Source: a virus
DNA: 39,764 nt
Direction: 5' to 3' (one strand)
Virus record (IMG/VR): IMGVR_UViG_3300021389_000055
Location: 1 to 39,764 of that record
Below the pieces are notes generated by a model, which was not told the origin of the DNA, searched no databases, and saw only the letters and a program-made list of their open reading frames with translations. Positions 17,798-26,422 of this stretch are shown in pieces. The position numbers and the translations under genes were made by a program. Each line of letters starts with the position of its first letter. The first letter of the stretch is position 1.

Positions 17798-18763
17798 ATG
17801 GCCCTACAATCTAGCGGTCAAATAAAGTTCTCTGAACTAAACACTGAACTCTCTAGAACATCTACAGACATAATAAGTCTAACAGATGCTTCTACGGGAG
17901 TATTAGGTGCTATAAATACAAATAACGCTGTAGCTGACAGACCTGACCAATCTGAACCTCACGCTATAAGCGAATGGTTCTCTTATGACCATAACGCGTC
18001 AGGTGCTTACACTAACACTCACTACTATAATATGAGTAGAAACGCCCTTAGAAGAAGCGCGACTACCTCTCCATTTAATCTTAGTGGTTCTCAGGATTTA
18101 ACTGTGTCTATGTGGGTAAAACAAAAGCCTACTACTGCTAATGAGATTATGTGGGACTTTTCCAACGGGTCCGCCAACTCAGCTAACAGGTTCTTCTTGC
18201 AGTATCACAAGTCTCTTAACAGGCTTGTAGCCCGTCACAGAACTAGCAGTACTAACTACGACAGACAGTGGTCTTTGCACGATAACAATGCCATAACAGG
18301 AACGGGCACTAACTCAGGAGTGCCTTGGAGTGACACGAATAGAGGTAATGTAAACGCTGACGGTTGGGGTATGCTAACCGTAGTTTACGACGCGTCTCAG
18401 TCTAACTCTGCTAACGGCCTTAAGCTGTATTGGAATGCTACAGAAATAACTAGCTCTGCGGCTAACGCCTCAGGAACTAGAAGCACCTCAGCGGTCAATG
18501 ACTTCACTATAGGTAACAACAATCACAACTCAACGACCACAGCGGGTGGAATGAATGCTAATATCGACGAATTAAAGATATTCACAAGCGCTCTAAGCGC
18601 GTCTAACGTAACATCTCTATATAATAGTGGTGTAGTAGCAAATGCTGCTAATTCGTTCAGCACAGGGCTTCTAACAGAGTTTAGCTTTGATAGTAACACT
18701 ACTGACTCTAACAATAACTTCCCTACGTCTCAGGTAGATACAGGGACAAGAACAGCGTACTAA
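17798..18763 (+). CDS. LamG-domain fibre protein
   Basis: A 321-residue protein with a short N-terminal attachment region (1-60, QSSGQIKFSELN typical of phage fibre starts) and a concanavalin/LamG-like jelly-roll domain (about 85-300: DLTVSMWVKQKP, RFFLQYHKS, GWGMLTVVYD, NIDELKIFTSALS). Such domains bind surface glycans, so this is a likely receptor-recognition protein. It ends in a TAATG overlap with a membrane protein gene. Confidence 0.75.
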   Translation: MALQSSGQIKFSELNTELSRTSTDIISLTDASTGVLGAINTNNAVADRPDQSEPHAISEWFSYDHNASGAYTNTHYYNMSRNALRRSATTSPFNLSGSQDLTVSMWVKQKPTTANEIMWDFSNGSANSANRFFLQYHKSLNRLVARHRTSSTNYDRQWSLHDNNAITGTGTNSGVPWSDTNRGNVNADGWGMLTVVYDASQSNSANGLKLYWNATEITSSAANASGTRSTSAVNDFTIGNNNHNSTTTAGGMNANIDELKIFTSALSASNVTSLYNSGVVANAANSFSTGLLTEFSFDSNTTDSNNNFPTSQVDTGTRTAY

Positions 18764-19014
18764 TGAGCCGCATTTTAAAGATGCTGCGCTCAAAGAGACA
18801 GAACGGTAGATTGGTCGTGATTCCACACCTTTACTTTACCTATCTGTTTATGGGTTTTGTTAGCAGTGTCCTATACAGGCTTCTAGGAAGAGATGTCTTA
18901 GTTTCCTTATTTAGTTGGTATTACCTTAACGGTATAGACACGTTCCTTCTTACGATAGCTGTCATAGAGTTTGTAGTAAGGGTGAGGCTTATAAACAAAA
19001 AACACATACAATAA
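18763..19014 (+). CDS. Small membrane protein after fibre block
   Basis: An 83-residue protein with a basic start (MSRILKMLRSKRQNGR) and two likely transmembrane segments (about 24-45 and 55-74). It is the last gene of the capsid/fibre unit, joined by TAATG to the LamG fibre gene, and ends at late motif copy 4. It could serve lysis or virion exit, but nothing specific is seen. Confidence 0.65.
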   Translation: MSRILKMLRSKRQNGRLVVIPHLYFTYLFMGFVSSVLYRLLGRDVLVSLFSWYYLNGIDTFLLTIAVIEFVVRVRLINKKHIQ

Positions 19015-19015
19015 T

Positions 19016-19033
19016 TTCGTAAATTATAAAAAG
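19016..19033 (+). promoter_or_regulatory. Late-promoter motif, copy 4
   Basis: Exact TTCGTAAATTATAAAAAG, two bases after the stop codon at 19012-19014. It lies 22 bases before the ATG at 19056, the longest gap of the four copies, and opens the portal/receptor-binding unit. Confidence 0.65.
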
Positions 19034-19055
19034 GGCATTACTTTAAATAACCACT

Positions 19056-19289
19056 ATGAAGTTAACTAAGAAGGAGCTATCTAATCTAAGAGAGATTGTA
19101 GCTGAAATTAAGAAGGTAGAAGGCGTAGTAGCCAATCTAGAACTTCAAAAATCAAACGCTGTTAATCATTATCGTGCTATGCGCGAGTCAGTTGACAGTT
19201 ACAAGGAAGTATTGCAGAAAAAATATGGAGACGTTCAAATCGACGTAGCTTCAGGGAACATCACAAAGACGGATGAAGAGACTAAATAA
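19056..19289 (+). CDS. Small coiled-coil protein
   Basis: A 77-residue Lys/Glu-rich protein predicted to be almost fully helical with heptad-like spacing (ELSNLREIVAEIKKVEG). No family recognised. First gene after late motif copy 4; it overlaps the next gene by 17 bases. A structural or assembly-helper role near the portal is possible. Confidence 0.65.
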   Translation: MKLTKKELSNLREIVAEIKKVEGVVANLELQKSNAVNHYRAMRESVDSYKEVLQKKYGDVQIDVASGNITKTDEETK

Positions 19290-19614
19290 TCAGGAAGTAA
19301 ACATTATTTCCGTAATCAGAACTTACGATATGAGCAGCCAATTCTATGAGGTGGATGTTCAATCGACTTCTGATGCGTCTCGTAACTACACCTTCTCAGT
19401 TGGTGTACACTTACCTAGCAATTGCAAAGACTTTGCGACGGTGATTGTAGACTTAACTGCTAACAGTGTGGAATCGGGCGAGTATATTGTTGGTCTTAGA
19501 GACGTTAGTTCTAACGGTTCTGATACAGTTATAGAGTTTTTAGCTCTTGTAGAGGATAACGATAGAACAGAAGTGAACACCGCTGATGTATATGGCGATT
19601 CTATAATCTTCTAA
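19273..19614 (+). CDS. Hypothetical protein before portal
   Basis: A 113-residue, acidic, strand-rich protein of unknown function. The start at 19273 overlaps the previous gene by 17 bases; an in-frame ATG at 19330 (MSSQFYEVD) is an alternative. Its place just before the portal gene suggests a head-related or joining role. Confidence 0.6.
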   Translation: MKRLNNQEVNIISVIRTYDMSSQFYEVDVQSTSDASRNYTFSVGVHLPSNCKDFATVIVDLTANSVESGEYIVGLRDVSSNGSDTVIEFLALVEDNDRTEVNTADVYGDSIIF

Positions 19615-19625
19615 AAAGAAATTAA

Positions 19626-20876
19626 ATGGGTTTATTCGACAGAATTAGTGAAACATTTGCTTCGTACACAAACGTACAGGCTACAACTAGTAGCATAGCT
19701 TCCAATGAGTTGGAGAATGCTATTAGAGACTTAAGCGGTAAGTATCGTTTAGGGCAAACAAACAAAGGCTCGTATATCAAGTTCGGTGTACAGGATGATT
19801 TCCCTGTGATGCTAGACAAGATGCTACGTCAGTCTCCTGTTCACGCAGGTATCCTAACAAAGAAAGCTAAGATGGTTGTAGGTACAGATGTATCTTACGA
19901 CGATAGCTTCCTACAAACTAAGAAGGCTAAGGCTGAGCTTAAGGTATTTGTACAGAACTGTGCGGGTGCTAATAAGGGTTTGTACGACGTACTTACTCAC
20001 GCTGCTTTCCAATACGAGAAGTCAGGCGCTTATGCGCTTTACGTTCGTTGGAACAAAGACCGTACTAAGATGCTAGAGCTTTGCTCTCTAGACATTAAAG
20101 GTGTACGTGCAGCAGAGCCTGATGCTAAAGGAAATGTCACTAGCTATATCGTGCGCCGTATGTTCGGTCAGGGTGCAGACTCAATGCAACACAACGAGGC
20201 TAGAGTATATCCTGCTTTCAACAAGTGGGATAAGAAGCAAACAGAAGCTGTATTATATGTCACTAACCCATTCTCAGGTAATGAGTTCTACGGTGTGCCT
20301 AACTACATTTCTGCGTTTCACTATATCTCTGCTGACTTTGCTTTCGGTAAGCATATTAAGAATAGCGCAGAGAACGGCTTTACGCCTAAGGTTATGGCTA
20401 CGTTCGTTGGACGTAATATGTCACCTGAGCAGAAAGCTAAAGAGTACGAAGCGTTTAAGAACTCGTTCACAGGAACTGACGGAGAGCAAGCTATGCTAGC
20501 GTGGGTCAAGAAGCCTGAGGACAAGCCTACGATTGAATCACTAGACATCTCTAACCTAGACAAGACGGTTGACGTTCTATCTAGATTAAACGATGCTAAA
20601 ATACTAACAGCCCACAATGTTACAAGCCCTACATTATTTGGCGTTATGGTTAGCGGTAAACTTGGGGGTACAGGTAACGAGCTTGTCACTGCGTACCAAA
20701 TTTTCCGCGCTACTGAAACGCTACCTAACAGAGAAATTCTATTTAACGGTGTGCAGCGTCTGTTTGATACAGTTGGTTTGGGAGAAATGTCTCTCGATGT
20801 AGTAGAAGAAGCTATAAACCTAGAGAGTATCAAAGGAGCTAATACAACCGACGTAACCCCTAAAGAAGAAAAGTAA
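19626..20876 (+). CDS. Portal protein
   Basis: A 416-residue protein forming the ring through which DNA is packaged and leaves. The N-terminus (DRISETFASYTN), the middle with FQYEKSGAYALYVRWN and LDIKGVRAAEPD, the PNYISAFHYISADF stretch and the C-terminal helix region with NDAKILTAHNVTSPTLFGV and SGKLGGTGNE match the order seen in long-tailed phage portals. Length is near the short end of the family. The gene lies about 17 kb from the terminase, after the capsid and fibre genes, which is unusual. It joins the connector gene by TAATG. Confidence 0.88.
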   Translation: MGLFDRISETFASYTNVQATTSSIASNELENAIRDLSGKYRLGQTNKGSYIKFGVQDDFPVMLDKMLRQSPVHAGILTKKAKMVVGTDVSYDDSFLQTKKAKAELKVFVQNCAGANKGLYDVLTHAAFQYEKSGAYALYVRWNKDRTKMLELCSLDIKGVRAAEPDAKGNVTSYIVRRMFGQGADSMQHNEARVYPAFNKWDKKQTEAVLYVTNPFSGNEFYGVPNYISAFHYISADFAFGKHIKNSAENGFTPKVMATFVGRNMSPEQKAKEYEAFKNSFTGTDGEQAMLAWVKKPEDKPTIESLDISNLDKTVDVLSRLNDAKILTAHNVTSPTLFGVMVSGKLGGTGNELVTAYQIFRATETLPNREILFNGVQRLFDTVGLGEMSLDVVEEAINLESIKGANTTDVTPKEEK

Positions 20877-21421
20877 TGGTAGATATCTTATTCATCGACG
20901 ACAACTACTTGTACAAGAACTTCCCTCTGCCTACCAAAATGGACAGAGCGCACTTGTTGTCTATCATTCAGATTGAGCAGTTCACAACGCTACAGGATAT
21001 TCTAGGAACTTGTTTATACGAACACCTAGAGGCCGCTATGTTAGCTCAGACGCTAACTACCGAAGAAGTAGAGCTTATGAAGCTAGTTAAGTATTGTTTA
21101 GCTATGCATACGGCTAAGGCTGCTATCACTTTTACACGTACGGCTGCTGCTTCACACAGCAACACGGATGCACAGAGTCAAACTCAGTACACTTTAGACG
21201 CTCTTACAGACTCTATAATGTCAAAAGCAAGCTACGTGTCCGATAGAATAATTAAGTTCGTTAAAGGCGATGCTACGATACTCGCTATCGCTCAAGCGAC
21301 AGGTTGTGATAACGACCTATTCAACGACGAAGACGAAGTAGGATTCGACGGCGGTTCAGTTTTTTACCCTAACCCAAGCAGTTCAGCTAGCGATAGTACC
21401 GATAGCAACAACGGCTGCTGA
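20876..21421 (+). CDS. Head-tail connector (DUF6712-like)
   Basis: A 181-residue mostly helical protein directly downstream of the portal. The N-terminal pattern (ILFIDDNYLYKNFPLP, then IQIEQFTTLQDILGTCLYEHL) resembles the DUF6712 family of adaptor-like proteins in Bacteroidota phages. The C-terminal 40 residues are acidic then Ser-rich and probably flexible. TAATG overlap with the portal gene supports joint assembly into the neck. Confidence 0.7.
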   Translation: MVDILFIDDNYLYKNFPLPTKMDRAHLLSIIQIEQFTTLQDILGTCLYEHLEAAMLAQTLTTEEVELMKLVKYCLAMHTAKAAITFTRTAAASHSNTDAQSQTQYTLDALTDSIMSKASYVSDRIIKFVKGDATILAIAQATGCDNDLFNDEDEVGFDGGSVFYPNPSSSASDSTDSNNGC

Positions 21422-21433
21422 TAAAACAAGTTT

Positions 21434-22258
21434 ATGAGTTTACAAAACAGCGATAAGATTAATATATCTCATTCTGTTGCTCGTAAGACAGGTGTCTATG
21501 GCCTAGAATGGGACGTAGCCAACGAAGCCTTACAAGTAAAGAGAACAGAGACAGACGGAACTGTAACGGAATACCCCGTTCAATCAGGTCAGTCAGGTAG
21601 CGGAGAGTCAGGGTATTCTCACACGGGTGCGTTTGCAGACAAACCTACCTCAAACAACTACGTTTGGGAAGCAGGTGGTGGTATAAACTACACTCAGGGC
21701 GACGTTGACGCAGGGAGTTATAAGGTTCTTAGCCTTAGCGAAGCTGTACACCTCGCTGTCGACAACCCTTATTGGTCTACACCAACACCTTCGGGTACAA
21801 CAGGAATAGGTCTTTTTCAAGGTGCTAACCTTCCTGAAGGAGTTTCATCGCTTTTTGATTACAACTTTGACTACGATACTGCCTACCCAAGCTCAAGCGG
21901 CACAGGGTACGAAGGTTCTACAGGGCGTATAAAGCTAAACGACCTAGAGTACGGCGACCAACTGAGAGTTCGTTTTGATTTCAACGTTATACCTCAGATT
22001 GCAAACACTACCATAGAGCCTGCATTGTGGTACTCTAACCGTAACGATAGCGATGCTATTACCTACACATTCCCTCTTACAACATCTCCTGTATTCTATG
22101 GTCTAGGTACAGTGGGTAACACCTACTTGAACAGGGTAGAGATTTCGGCTTGGATTACATCTAACGAGGATGTCAACGCTTTAGCACTACCCGCTATCAA
22201 AGCTGACAATCCTGTAATCATTCAGCCTTTGGGTTTATTAGTAACTATTTTAAGATAA
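21434..22258 (+). CDS. Fibre or tail-tip accessory protein
   Basis: A 274-residue Ser/Gly/Thr/Tyr-rich protein. Its N-terminus (SVARKTGVYGLEWDVANEAL) looks like an attachment module and the C-terminal two thirds are predicted beta-strand (residues 170-274). It lies between the connector and the large receptor-binding fibre and is probably a structural adsorption protein. I recognise no named domain. Confidence 0.65.
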   Translation: MSLQNSDKINISHSVARKTGVYGLEWDVANEALQVKRTETDGTVTEYPVQSGQSGSGESGYSHTGAFADKPTSNNYVWEAGGGINYTQGDVDAGSYKVLSLSEAVHLAVDNPYWSTPTPSGTTGIGLFQGANLPEGVSSLFDYNFDYDTAYPSSSGTGYEGSTGRIKLNDLEYGDQLRVRFDFNVIPQIANTTIEPALWYSNRNDSDAITYTFPLTTSPVFYGLGTVGNTYLNRVEISAWITSNEDVNALALPAIKADNPVIIQPLGLLVTILR

Positions 22259-22262
22259 CAGT

Positions 22263-24980
22263 ATGGCTATAAAAGTAACTAGAAACGATGCGGGTAACTG
22301 TATCACGTTCGTAGGGTCAACAAACCCTGTATATTGGAACTCTTGTCTCGAAGGAGAGATTAACGAGAACAACTCGAATAACATAAACGTAATAAATAAA
22401 ATCAGAACTGTAGAGGAAGGAACTGTAATCTATGAGTTCTTTAACTTGCCTTATACAGACTTTCAGGACAGAGACGGGAACGATTTTGTATCTCCTTCAG
22501 ATTGTGCTGAATACATCACAGCTAATGCAAACGTACTAAGCAACACAGGTACTTTTGTATTTAGTCAAACCGACCTTTTGGACGCTCAAAGAGACGCTAC
22601 CGATACTACTGTATTGTTTAGCAATGGTGATATCTACGCTGTTAACTCACTACACGCTTCTAGCCAAGCTGACGGAACTATCAAGATATCTACCGTTCGC
22701 GGAAACAAGGATATCTACACACATTTAAGATACTACAACGTAAGTGTTCTAGACGGAACTGTAACAGGTTTCAACACTATTAACGCTGCTGTAGACAGAC
22801 TCAACGAGGTTCTAGGTGGAACTACCGTTGGCTCTAACACGGGTAACACACAGACTACCGTTACTACAACGAGTAGCTCTGCAACATTTACTGTTTACGG
22901 AGACAGAATCACGGAGACAGGCTCAGGCTCAACCCTAGGCTACACCTCAACCGCTGAAGCGGGTAACTTCGATACTAGCAATGGACTATACTCTAACGAG
23001 ACAATTTCTGAAAACGGAGAATACTTTGAGTTCGAGCAAGACAGCGGAGATTGGACTAACTCGCGCGGTGTTTACATAGGCTTGTTTGACGAGACTACTT
23101 ACGATGTAGCAGACTTAGACGAGGATGTTGCGGGTAACGCTGTTAAGGGCATTTTATACCTTAGACTATATCCTTCTGCATTCACTTTTGCGGATAGCGA
23201 AAACGGTGCGGGTAAGATTAACGAAGCGGGATTCTCTAACAATCCACAGACTAAGACTAAATTTAGATTAGGTCGCGATAACGACGGTAGAGTGTATATA
23301 GCTCACGAAACTTCTACCAACGTATTTGAGGTTATCTGTCGTAGCGAGAATACCGTAGCCGTTGACACAGAGCTTAGGTTCTTCGCTGTTATGCCTTTGG
23401 CTAACGAGCTTAACGGTATCAGAAATATGACAGTAAACGAAGCTGTTCTAGGAGCAGAGTTTACTTGGTATTATGTAGAGTCTCCTGATGGTGAGTTCTA
23501 CTACCCGTTATTTAGTGCAGAGGCAGACGCAGAGGCTGTTGACGAACTATACGGAACAGCAGCGGACGGAGCAGGTGCGGCGCACACGCATACCTTTATC
23601 GACGAGCAGCCAACCGTTCAGACTTGGTATATGCCTGACACGTATATGACTCACGCTAGCTCTTCTGCTCCCGTAGGACCTGAAGGAATAGCTTGGAACG
23701 AGATACAAACAGGTGATGATGCTAACTACATACCTAGTCAGTTCAGTCAATCTATAACGGTAGTCGAGGGGGATAACATCAACCTTCAAATCAAACCTGC
23801 GGGTGATGCTAACACTTACGCACTAAGCAACATACCTGCGGGATTGGCTTACAACTCTGTCTCAGGATACTTACAAGGTACGGCTCCTGAAGTAACAGGA
23901 GACAATGTAGCTAACCCTAGCGACTTATACAGCATTACTGTAACTAAAGCAAACTCTTATGGTAGTAGTGTAGGCTCATTAGAGCTAACTATAACTAACG
24001 AGGATGCTCCTGCGCCAACCAACCTAACCTCTTGGACTAAGGCTGTAGACTTCAGTGGTGGTAACGAGCATTTAAAGCAAGTAAGCACTTCAGGTAATAA
24101 CAACGCTCTTAGAATGGCCAATCTAAGTGCAACAGCTAGCGCTCATAGTAGCAATAGTGATTATACTTCTGACCATTCTAATGCTAGACCTTGGGCTACT
24201 GCAATTGTATTTAAAACAGATAGAAACAGTAGTAACCAACACATTTGGAATAGTGGTGAAGGAGCTTCTACAGGTAACGACAATATCTATTTGAGAATTG
24301 ATGCTAACGGTCAAGTATACTTTGGATGGGGTCGTGAAGGCTCAGGCTACAATGAATGTGAAGTACACAGTATATCTTCTCTAGGAAGCTCACAATGGTA
24401 TGGGATTTATATTGCTCACAAAGGAACTAGACTAAGTGGCTCTAATGCTAGTGCTAGTAACTTAGCAGATGCTTTTGATATTAGAGTAATGAGTAGTGGT
24501 GATTCTTTTGCTACACTAGGAAGTAACTTGTCTACGAGTGCTAATTGGACATCTACAGGTAACAGAATGGATAGAAGTGTTGTAGGTGATTTTACTATTG
24601 GTGGTCGTGGAAGCAACAGAAACTTTCACGGGCAGGTTGCTAGTATGGTTGTAACAACTCTAAGAACAAACTTTGCTATACCTACTGATGCTGAGATTAA
24701 GCTAATGATTACTGACCCTAAGAAATGGGAAGATGACTACAGAGTTGGACAATTTGTTAGATGGACTAACTCAACTTCATTCTCGGGTTACACTCCTGCA
24801 AATCAATATATTGGTTATGGTGGTACTCAGATTTACTTGATGGGCGATGGTAGCTCTGACTCTTTTGCTAATGGAATTAGAAACGAAGTTTATCCTTCAG
24901 ACCAAAACCATACCAAGCTGCAACTTAACAGTATGCAGGCTAACGATATTCAGACTGTAAATATAAGCGGATTAACTTAA
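22263..24980 (+). CDS. Receptor-binding fibre with Ig-like and LamG domains
   Basis: A 905-residue multidomain protein. Residues about 1-200 form an N-terminal region of repeated beta structure; 200-230 is a Thr/Ser linker; about 490-580 is a putative Ig/cadherin-like domain (VVEGDNINLQI, LSNIPAGLAYNSVSGYLQG); 600-820 is a LamG/concanavalin-like domain (WATAIVFKTDR, GQVYFGWGREG, WYGIYIAHKG, FTIGGRGS); 830-905 is a C-terminal cap. From about nucleotide 24060 codons shift from AAC/GAC to AAT/GAT/AGT, so the distal binding part may have been acquired separately. It is the best candidate for the host-range protein. Confidence 0.78.
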   Translation: MAIKVTRNDAGNCITFVGSTNPVYWNSCLEGEINENNSNNINVINKIRTVEEGTVIYEFFNLPYTDFQDRDGNDFVSPSDCAEYITANANVLSNTGTFVFSQTDLLDAQRDATDTTVLFSNGDIYAVNSLHASSQADGTIKISTVRGNKDIYTHLRYYNVSVLDGTVTGFNTINAAVDRLNEVLGGTTVGSNTGNTQTTVTTTSSSATFTVYGDRITETGSGSTLGYTSTAEAGNFDTSNGLYSNETISENGEYFEFEQDSGDWTNSRGVYIGLFDETTYDVADLDEDVAGNAVKGILYLRLYPSAFTFADSENGAGKINEAGFSNNPQTKTKFRLGRDNDGRVYIAHETSTNVFEVICRSENTVAVDTELRFFAVMPLANELNGIRNMTVNEAVLGAEFTWYYVESPDGEFYYPLFSAEADAEAVDELYGTAADGAGAAHTHTFIDEQPTVQTWYMPDTYMTHASSSAPVGPEGIAWNEIQTGDDANYIPSQFSQSITVVEGDNINLQIKPAGDANTYALSNIPAGLAYNSVSGYLQGTAPEVTGDNVANPSDLYSITVTKANSYGSSVGSLELTITNEDAPAPTNLTSWTKAVDFSGGNEHLKQVSTSGNNNALRMANLSATASAHSSNSDYTSDHSNARPWATAIVFKTDRNSSNQHIWNSGEGASTGNDNIYLRIDANGQVYFGWGREGSGYNECEVHSISSLGSSQWYGIYIAHKGTRLSGSNASASNLADAFDIRVMSSGDSFATLGSNLSTSANWTSTGNRMDRSVVGDFTIGGRGSNRNFHGQVASMVVTTLRTNFAIPTDAEIKLMITDPKKWEDDYRVGQFVRWTNSTSFSGYTPANQYIGYGGTQIYLMGDGSSDSFANGIRNEVYPSDQNHTKLQLNSMQANDIQTVNISGLT

Positions 24981-25025
24981 TAACAAATCATAAACAATCA
25001 ACGGAGGTAGGGTAGGGATTGGATT

Positions 25026-25199
25026 ATGGAACACGGTAAAATGGGTATAAACGACTTAAAATTCTACGCTGTGAATTTATCAGCGATAGGCTTCGGGCTA
25101 GTAGAAATAAATGTAGCATTAACTACTATGACTCTACTTGTAGGTTTAGGATACTCTCTACATAAGTGGTACTTACTTAGTAAGCGCGAGCAATCTTAA
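25026..25199 (+). CDS. Holin-like small membrane protein
   Basis: A 57-residue protein: a short polar N-terminus (MEHGKMGINDLK), two hydrophobic stretches (about 13-27 and 30-45) and a basic C-terminus (HKWYLLSKREQS). The size, two membrane segments and charged tail fit a class II type holin. It is the last gene of the rightward arm, 64 bases from a convergent second holin, so it would be made late with the virion proteins. Function is inferred. Confidence 0.65.
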   Translation: MEHGKMGINDLKFYAVNLSAIGFGLVEINVALTTMTLLVGLGYSLHKWYLLSKREQS

Positions 25200-25218
25200 C
25201 CACAGGAAAGTATAAACC

Positions 25219-25249
25219 AAAAAAAAGGGGAACCCGCTATGGATTCCCC
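25219..25249 (-). terminator. Terminator at the convergence of both arms
   Basis: GGGGAA and TTCCCC with an inner CC/GG pair form a hairpin (25227-25249). Read on the - strand it is followed by eight T (25226-25219), a good intrinsic terminator for the leftward arm. On the + strand the following bases are TCTCTTGG, so termination there would be weaker. Confidence 0.8.
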
Positions 25250-25263
25250 TCTCTTGGTTGTGC

Positions 25264-25674
25264 CTACTTTTCTTTGCTCTTCCAAACACGCATAGCTTTC
25301 TCAACACCACGACTACCAATGTAGAATGTGATATAAGCAGTATACGTTGTCTCTATAAGCGGTAGGTACGCTTTGTTAATCTCGAACGAACCTATGTTAC
25401 CGTCGGTGAATATGATTGCTAGAATCATTACCGTCCATATCATAAACCCTAACGGCCTTACAGATTTGGCTAACTGATTGTCGCTACCCATATCCGCCTG
25501 TAGGCGCTTCGTTAACTCCCTTTCGTACTCAACCTCTGCGTTGAAGATTTCTTCTTCGGTTAGCTTGTACTCATCTAGGAGCTTAGCGACGGACTCAATG
25601 CCGCCGCCGCTCTTGACCGCGGTCTGTACACCATTGTACAAACCTCGTATTGTTTTAAATAGACCCGAACTCAT
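25264..25674 (-). CDS. Holin, three-TM gene-transfer-agent type (probable)
   Basis: A 136-residue protein. Residues 1-60 are soluble and helical; about 65-110 hold hydrophobic segments (RPLGFMIWTVMILAIIF) with a preceding Arg-Pro and a C-terminal YIGSRGVEKAMRVWK, as in the 3-TM holin family of gene transfer agents. The reading frame is open to 25695 but the ATG at 25674 is chosen because it overlaps the endolysin stop (TAATG). It would make the inner-membrane hole that releases the endolysin. Confidence 0.78.
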   Translation of the reverse strand: MSSGLFKTIRGLYNGVQTAVKSGGGIESVAKLLDEYKLTEEEIFNAEVEYERELTKRLQADMGSDNQLAKSVRPLGFMIWTVMILAIIFTDGNIGSFEINKAYLPLIETTYTAYITFYIGSRGVEKAMRVWKSKEK

Positions 25675-26267
25675 TAGCTTCCGCAACCTTCGCAATCGGG
25701 GTTATCAATAGAACAAGCATCCTCGTTCTTTACATCGTTTGTCAGTTCGTCCACGAAGTCCGCAAAGTCACCTTCCATTTCAAAGTCATCTACCATTGTT
25801 TCTTCTTTTACAGTGTTGTTGTTAATGTAATAATACTCAGCCTGAACGTCAAAGCTAGGACAAGCCTTAGAGCTAAACTCGTTGTGTCCGTGCAGTGTCG
25901 CTTTAGGATAAATCTTCTTAAGGTCAGACAGCAAGTTGTGTAGTGCATAGAGCTGAGGTTCAGTTCTAGTGTCCTTAGGTGTCTTACCACTCTTAGTTAA
26001 ACCACCAATGTAACATACCGCTACGCTGTCTTGGTTATGACCTTTAGCGTGTGCGCCGTCTAGGTTTATACTACGTCCCTCTTCTACTGTTCCGTCTAGC
26101 TTCACTACATAGTGATAGCCAACGTCTCTCCAACCTTTGCTTGTATGCCATAGTCGGATGTCTTCAACATCGTGTTCGCGCCCCTCAGGAGTCGCAGAGC
26201 AGTGTAAGAATATCTTAGTGATATTTCGCTTGGACCTCTTGAGTCCATACATTTCTAAATTAGCCAT
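25674..26267 (-). CDS. Endolysin, N-acetylmuramoyl-L-alanine amidase
   Basis: A 197-residue amidase_2 (T7 lysozyme type) enzyme cutting the amide bond between muramic acid and peptide. Zn ligands H22 (LHCSAT), H128 and C136 (GHNEFSSKACPSFD), plus Y51 and K134, keep the spacing of T7 lysozyme (H17, Y46, H122, K128, C130). After the catalytic domain (to about 150) comes an unusual acidic tail with three Cys (C185, C192, C195). The start at 26267 is preferred over an upstream one whose extra residues are antisense-like poly-Arg. It overlaps the holin gene by TAATG. Confidence 0.92.
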   Translation of the reverse strand: MANLEMYGLKRSKRNITKIFLHCSATPEGREHDVEDIRLWHTSKGWRDVGYHYVVKLDGTVEEGRSINLDGAHAKGHNQDSVAVCYIGGLTKSGKTPKDTRTEPQLYALHNLLSDLKKIYPKATLHGHNEFSSKACPSFDVQAEYYYINNNTVKEETMVDDFEMEGDFADFVDELTNDVKNEDACSIDNPDCEGCGS

Positions 26268-26281
26268 AATCTTTTTTTTAG

Positions 26282-26422
26282 TTATTCTTCTTCTTCTTCT
26301 TCTCGTTCCGCGTTGTACGCGTCCCAAAATTCCTTGTCTCTACGAACCATTTGGTCAGCTTTATCACCAACCGCAATAGTTGCATTATCGTTCTCGAAGT
26401 TGTCAATTGTTAAGTATCTCAT
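26282..26422 (-). CDS. Small acidic protein, poly-Glu end
   Basis: A 46-residue protein ending in six Glu (REEEEEE). It starts by TAATG overlap with the sigma-like gene upstream and lies 14 bases before the endolysin start. No family recognised. The tight overlap is the main evidence that it is translated. Confidence 0.6.
   Translation of the reverse strand: MRYLTIDNFENDNATIAVGDKADQMVRRDKEFWDAYNAEREEEEEE

Noticed and set aside
20101-20833. Long alternative frames on both strands inside the portal gene
   Set aside because: Portal frame is complete and motif-supported; the others are shadows.
26268-26327. Poly-Arg N-terminal extension of the endolysin
   Set aside because: These codons are another frame of the poly-Glu gene 26282-26422; the ATG at 26267 gives a normal amidase N-terminus.
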